From Oxyruncus cristatus (taxonomy: Eukaryota > Chordata > Aves > Passeriformes > Cotingidae), in the NCBI GenBank assembly GCA_013399855.1, contig VXAY01004756.1:1183573-1247572 (forward strand): a stretch of DNA of 64,000 nucleotides, read 5' to 3'. The notes beneath the pieces were generated by a model. It was not told the origin of the DNA. It saw nothing but the letters and a program-made list of their open reading frames with translations, and searched no databases. Made by a program: the position numbers and the translations under genes. This document shows positions 60,002 through 64,000 of this stretch, in pieces (the stretch's first letter is position 1; every line of letters begins with the position of its first letter).

Positions 60002-62787
60002 GATTAAGCTGGTACACCCTATTAGCTCAGGTATATCAAAATGAGGATTAATAAATCTTTCCCTGGGTAACTCAGGCACATTTAAGGCCTTAAAATGTGA
60101 AAATCATCTGTCTAGCCAATGTAACAACCCTTCCTGTATTAGAGAGGTCGGATCAAAGAGAGGAGTCTCCAGTGTATTCTCCAGGAACATGTACATGTCG
60201 TGTCCATCACTGGCCTCTTCCTGCATTTTGGCTTGTCATCTAAAATAACTGGCACCAGAAGTTTAAAGTCAATAAACTCGGGAATTTTAAATGGCAATTT
60301 GGAGTCTCATATGAGCAAAACAGAATAGGCTACTTAGCAAGGAATGCAGTCAAACTCCTAAACACTGTGATGGAAGTGATGGCAAAATGGAAGAAATACC
60401 ATTGTAATAAAAGTCAGTATTGTGTTATCACTGAATTTGGGAAAATGATTCCACTTATGTGGAACTTCATTCACTGCAAGTTGCAAAACTGAGCTTAAAG
60501 GCTATAAACTCTAGGGGACAGCTCATGAAATGTCTCTCTTTGCTCAGGATTGTTCGTGATGCAGAGTTTAATTGTGACTGGGAATTCTCCAGACTAACAG
60601 AATACAAATAGTAGAAGCTCTAAATAAAATGCTGCTCTTATATTTGAAGGTCAGATGGGACTAGTCTGACCCCTTGATCTATAGGCCATAGGGCTTTGTT
60701 CACTAATACCACCATGATATTTCCAATTTATGCTTTACCTTAAATAGTTCCTAAAGCCTCAGCTCAAGAAATATTCTTCCACGGGAAAGAATAAGTTTTA
60801 ATATGTTATTCTATTGTAATTTTCTTCCAGTATTTAAAATATTTCTCAATTAGATTTCTTTAGTTTTAACTTCTGACCTTCAGACTTTGATTCTTCTTCT
60901 TTATGTTTGAATAAATTTAACTTGAATCAAACCCCTTCTCTTTTATATATGAACCAGGTGGAGTTTAAATCTGTAAGGGATCTTAAAAATTATAGGGTGA
61001 TTTTTGTTTGTTTGTTTGTTTCCCTAAGTACGTTCCAGGGGTTTTGCCAGACAGTTTTTTTTGTGTGTTAATGCAGAACTGATCTCTTTTTTGTTCTTGT
61101 TTTTGTTAATTTTTTTTTAATATTGTTTCTTATTTGTAATGACTTCCCCAGTGCTGTACACAGAGGAGAGACTAATGTTCTGCTGCTACGTGTTATCCTC
61201 CATTTTATGCACTCAAGGATCACATTCTCCCTTTGGAAATTTGTGCTGTTGGTGTTCTATGTGCTATACTTACTCTGTATCCCCCTGTCTTTTTATTCAG
61301 CAGTAATTGTATTGGTGATACAGAATGGTCCATATCGCTGTTATACGTAAGTTTAAAACATCACAGACATGTACCAACTTTTAAAATGGAACATATCCAT
61401 TTTTGGGGTATAAACTGCAAATAAATCACAAATCTCCCAGCACAAGGAGCTCTGTTTTAGACTTGTGTAACGACAATGCTCTCGTAATTGAAAGGAAAAA
61501 AAGGAAAAGGAAATTTGGGAGACTATTAGTCTACATGTGGCATATTTTTTTTCCCCCTGGATTGAAAATAAAATAAAAAAAAAAAAATCCAATGACACAT
61601 TTGGGCTGAAAAACTGTTTGCTGCACATGTTTTAGATGTGTGGGTTTATTACGCAGATCATGTGTCTTAATTAGGTAATTTATATTGTGTTATCCAAAGA
61701 AGATGTTCTTGTTCAATTGGATACACAATGAAAGTTTCAAGAAAACTCATTAATCCTGTATTTCCAGAGATCAGTGCATGGGTGTGGAATAACAACAAAT
61801 ACAAATGTATCCCTGTATGCCGAGACAAAGACCTGCTGGATTATGTACCCTGGAGAATTGGTCTTCCTATACATCTATATATATATGCACACGAAATATA
61901 GGAAGGGGTGAGTCATATTTTTAGTAGGACTTTTTCTTTTTAACTCTCTTACTGAATCTAAATATATTAGACCTTTCCACTGTGTAAATTTTAAAGCAAA
62001 ACCAAAATTTGAATGACGAATAAAACTAATCTCAGTGAGGAAAGTTCAGTCATTTTGCTGAACTTGGACAGTTTGCCCCTCCTTGAGCACTGATGTTTCA
62101 GAGGGGTAATGGCAACTTGAAGGTGAGATCTCCTGACCTTTTTTCCTCCTTCCCACAAAAGCTTGATGTTTCCTAAACGAGCTTTTTGTTTCCTTGTACC
62201 AATCTGACACTGTTCACCCAGAACCTGGATTTAGTTATCGCTGGTTACGCTAATTGAGATTTCGTAGTTTCTCTTCCCCTTTGTCATTAAGCTGGATTTG
62301 AGCTTCACATACCCTTGCAATTACTTTGAAATTCCAAGTCTCCTTGCAACTACTCTGAGAAATCTGAAAGCTAAATGATTCCCAAGTTTAAAATAGGGTG
62401 TTCCCCAGTTGAAAGGCAAAAAGGCAATATTGTAATATTTGTATTCTGATGAAATTCATTATGTACAATATAATTTGTGTCTCCATAACAATCTACTCTT
62501 CTTCAGTTAGGGATTAAGCCAGATATTGTATTTTCTCCAGATCTTTGTAGTGATTTTTTTCTTCATTGAGAATACAGAAGGAATTTGAAGTGTGTGTCAC
62601 TGGCAGTAAAATACAAGTTTGCAGAGTTTTTCTTCTGTTTATTGTAAATCAGCTACAGAACAGCAACCTGTGGCATTAGTCCAGGAAACTGAGACTATGA
62701 AGTTAGGAAGAAGAAAGATGAACAGAAAATCATGTTTATAAATCATGATGAACATCTTCCTTGCTATGCAGTGACAACCTTCTTGAG
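60002..62787. other. Unique non-coding DNA
   Basis: No recognisable gene. TTTG units at 61003-61020, T runs near 61105-61120, an A run near 61575-61588 and a short (AT)n at 61876-61886. The section 61630-61770 (taattaggtaatttatattgtg and nearby motifs) has the look of a conserved non-coding element. Confidence 0.6.
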
Positions 62788-62850
62788 CTCCCTTTGAAGT
62801 CAACAGGAAAACTCCCACCAGCTTCTGGTGGGACTCGGCTCAGACCCTGA
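62788..62850. repeat. Short inverted dispersed repeat, tcaatggga type
   Basis: The segment ccctttgaagtcaacaggaa, aactcccaccagcttctggt, gggactcggctcagaccctg resembles an old amniote dispersed inverted repeat of the form cccattgaagtcaatggcaaaactcccattgacttcaatgggaccaggatcaggccc. Only the core is preserved. It may belong to the same broad class as the palindrome at 40231-40385. The family name is uncertain. Confidence 0.45.
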
Positions 62851-63628
62851 TTTCCCACATTTGTGCCCAGTTTGGGGAGGGATACAGAGAGATGCAGTGC
62901 ATGCAGAGGACTGTAACTAACAGGGTTGGTGCAAGGATCTTGGATGCAATGAGAAATGAAGGTGAAGCAGTGACGTTATTAAACCCACTCCCTCATTTGT
63001 GGGAACCAAGAGCGTTGGAAATGGTGCCATATTGATGGACACCTTGTTGATGCGTTGTGAGCCCAAGTTATTGTCCACAGCTCCATTCCTCTGAGCAACA
63101 TCTGAAGTGTAACCTAGGAGAAATCTGTTGTAATTTGCTCTCCTCCTCTCTGTATTTATAAGCCTACAACATTGTAAGTTTTTACTGTGGGTGGACAAGC
63201 AACATCCACTCATATCAAAGAAGATGCAAGTACAGATAAATATAACATTATACATTCATTTTTATATAACTTATGCAAATGTATGCGCAAGTTAGTCACA
63301 GTCCCCAGGCTGGCAGCAGATAGCTGATGTGGCCATTGTTGTGGCTTATTTTGGACACCAGTGTTGCTGGATGGTCCTGCTGCCTTCAAGCAGAGCTTTG
63401 CATATGTGAGTCTGTCTGCTAGACGAGTTTTGGGTGCATGGAGGTGGCAGTTTGGGACAGAGAAGGGCTCAGTCACCGCAGTTGTTCATCTCTACTGCTT
63501 AGACAAGCTGCATGTGGGGGCTCATGTTTTTTCTCTTGAGGGCATTAGCAAGAAGGGTTGAAAGCCTGAAAGCTGAGGCGTGAACCATGAGGAGCTGGGT
63601 TCTGCACAGTCTGTGGCCCTCACTGGCA
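62851..63628. other. Unique non-coding DNA
   Basis: No gene recognised. The minus-strand open frame of 112 codons at 62917-63255 has no domain. Confidence 0.55.
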
Positions 63629-63745
63629 TTCACAGAATCACAGAATGGTTTGGGTTGGAAGAAACCTTAAAGATTGTCCGGTTCCAACTCCCTGCCATGA
63701 TCAGGGGCAACTTCCACTAGACCAAGTTGCTCAAAGGCCCCTTCA
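63629..63745 (-). mobile_element. CR1 LINE, 3'-end fragment
   Basis: The reverse-complement tail is clear on the plus strand: ttcacagaatcacagaatgg, tttgggttggaagaaacctt, aaagattgtccggttccaac, tccctgccatgatcaggggc, aacttccactagaccaagtt, gctcaaaggccccttcaatc. It covers the last ~115 bases of the element, including the attctgtgattctgtg terminal units. Confidence 0.95.
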
Positions 63746-64000
63746 ATCAACTGTCTCCTTGCTCAGTGCCTCAGCCACCTCCTGTGACAGCGAGATTGTT
63801 GGTCTCCATCTTTCAAATTAAAAAAAGGCATCTTTTACCCCACCACATCACTGTTTCCTCCAGAAATGCCTGGTTTTCTCTAGCACTTGCTGTGAAGTAC
63901 TAACTGACCATTTTAAAAACCAAATCAAAGACTGTAGACACAGCAGCTTATTGTTCTTGTTCTATGTGAACTTATCTGTCCCCCAAAGACTAAACAGAAC
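63746..64000. other. Unique non-coding DNA to the window edge
   Basis: About 250 bases of sequence with no recognisable gene or repeat. Confidence 0.5.

Noticed and set aside
1..64000. Endogenous retrovirus, tRNA, rRNA, CRISPR or prokaryotic content
   Set aside because: I looked for LTR pairs with pol remnants, tRNA B-box sequence, rRNA core motifs and regularly spaced repeats and saw none that held up.

Overview
This window looks like non-coding DNA from a bird nuclear genome. The main evidence is a set of 3'-truncated CR1 LINE copies. Their tails end in the avian signature, a tract like ggtcccttccaaccc followed by accattctatgattct, and they occur on both strands. Base composition is AT-rich with few CpGs, homopolymer and dinucleotide tracts are frequent, and I found no open reading frame that I can recognise as a host protein. 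I recognise no rRNA, tRNA, microRNA, CRISPR array, bacterial-type operon or intact mobile-element gene. The window could be intergenic or intronic; the sequence alone does not decide.

Layout. 1-6.8 kb: unique sequence with AT microsatellites, then a short CR1 tail (4.77 kb), an A-rich tract (6.66 kb) and another CR1 tail (6.84 kb). 6.9-17 kb: unique sequence holding a CpG-retaining block at 8.22-8.57 kb with perfect TCACGTGA and TGACGTCA palindromes, a MIR-like fragment (16.5 kb) and a CR1 tail (17.1 kb). 17-29 kb: unique sequence, a second and clearer MIR-like fragment (23.25 kb), two weak CR1 ends (24.25 and 25.84 kb) and an assembly gap (27.15-27.20 kb) flanked by the same 13 bases on each side. 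29.1-29.8 kb: the only short CpG-island-like segment, followed by C-runs able to form a G-quadruplex on the minus strand. 30-35.6 kb: purine- and TG-rich low-complexity tracts, a plus-strand MIR-like SINE (31.03 kb) and long AT-rich blocks dense in homeobox-type motifs. 35.7-39.5 kb: the most LINE-rich part, with a 1-kb CR1 copy carrying reverse-transcriptase remnants and two minus-strand CR1 copies. 40.2 kb: an old palindromic dispersed repeat. 45.6-46.1 kb: two CR1 ends pointing in opposite directions. 46-59 kb: mostly unique sequence with simple tracts. 59.5-60.0 kb: the best-preserved CR1 copy. 60-64 kb: unique sequence, a short inverted repeat of the old dispersed type (62.79 kb) and a last CR1 tail (63.63 kb).

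No genes can be described as working together. The functional content I can argue for is regulatory: the CpG-island-like segment at 29.1 kb, the CRE/E-box block at 8.2 kb and several AT-rich, motif-dense blocks that would fit conserved non-coding elements. These are inferences to be tested by cross-species alignment. I found nothing that I can honestly call a new biological system.
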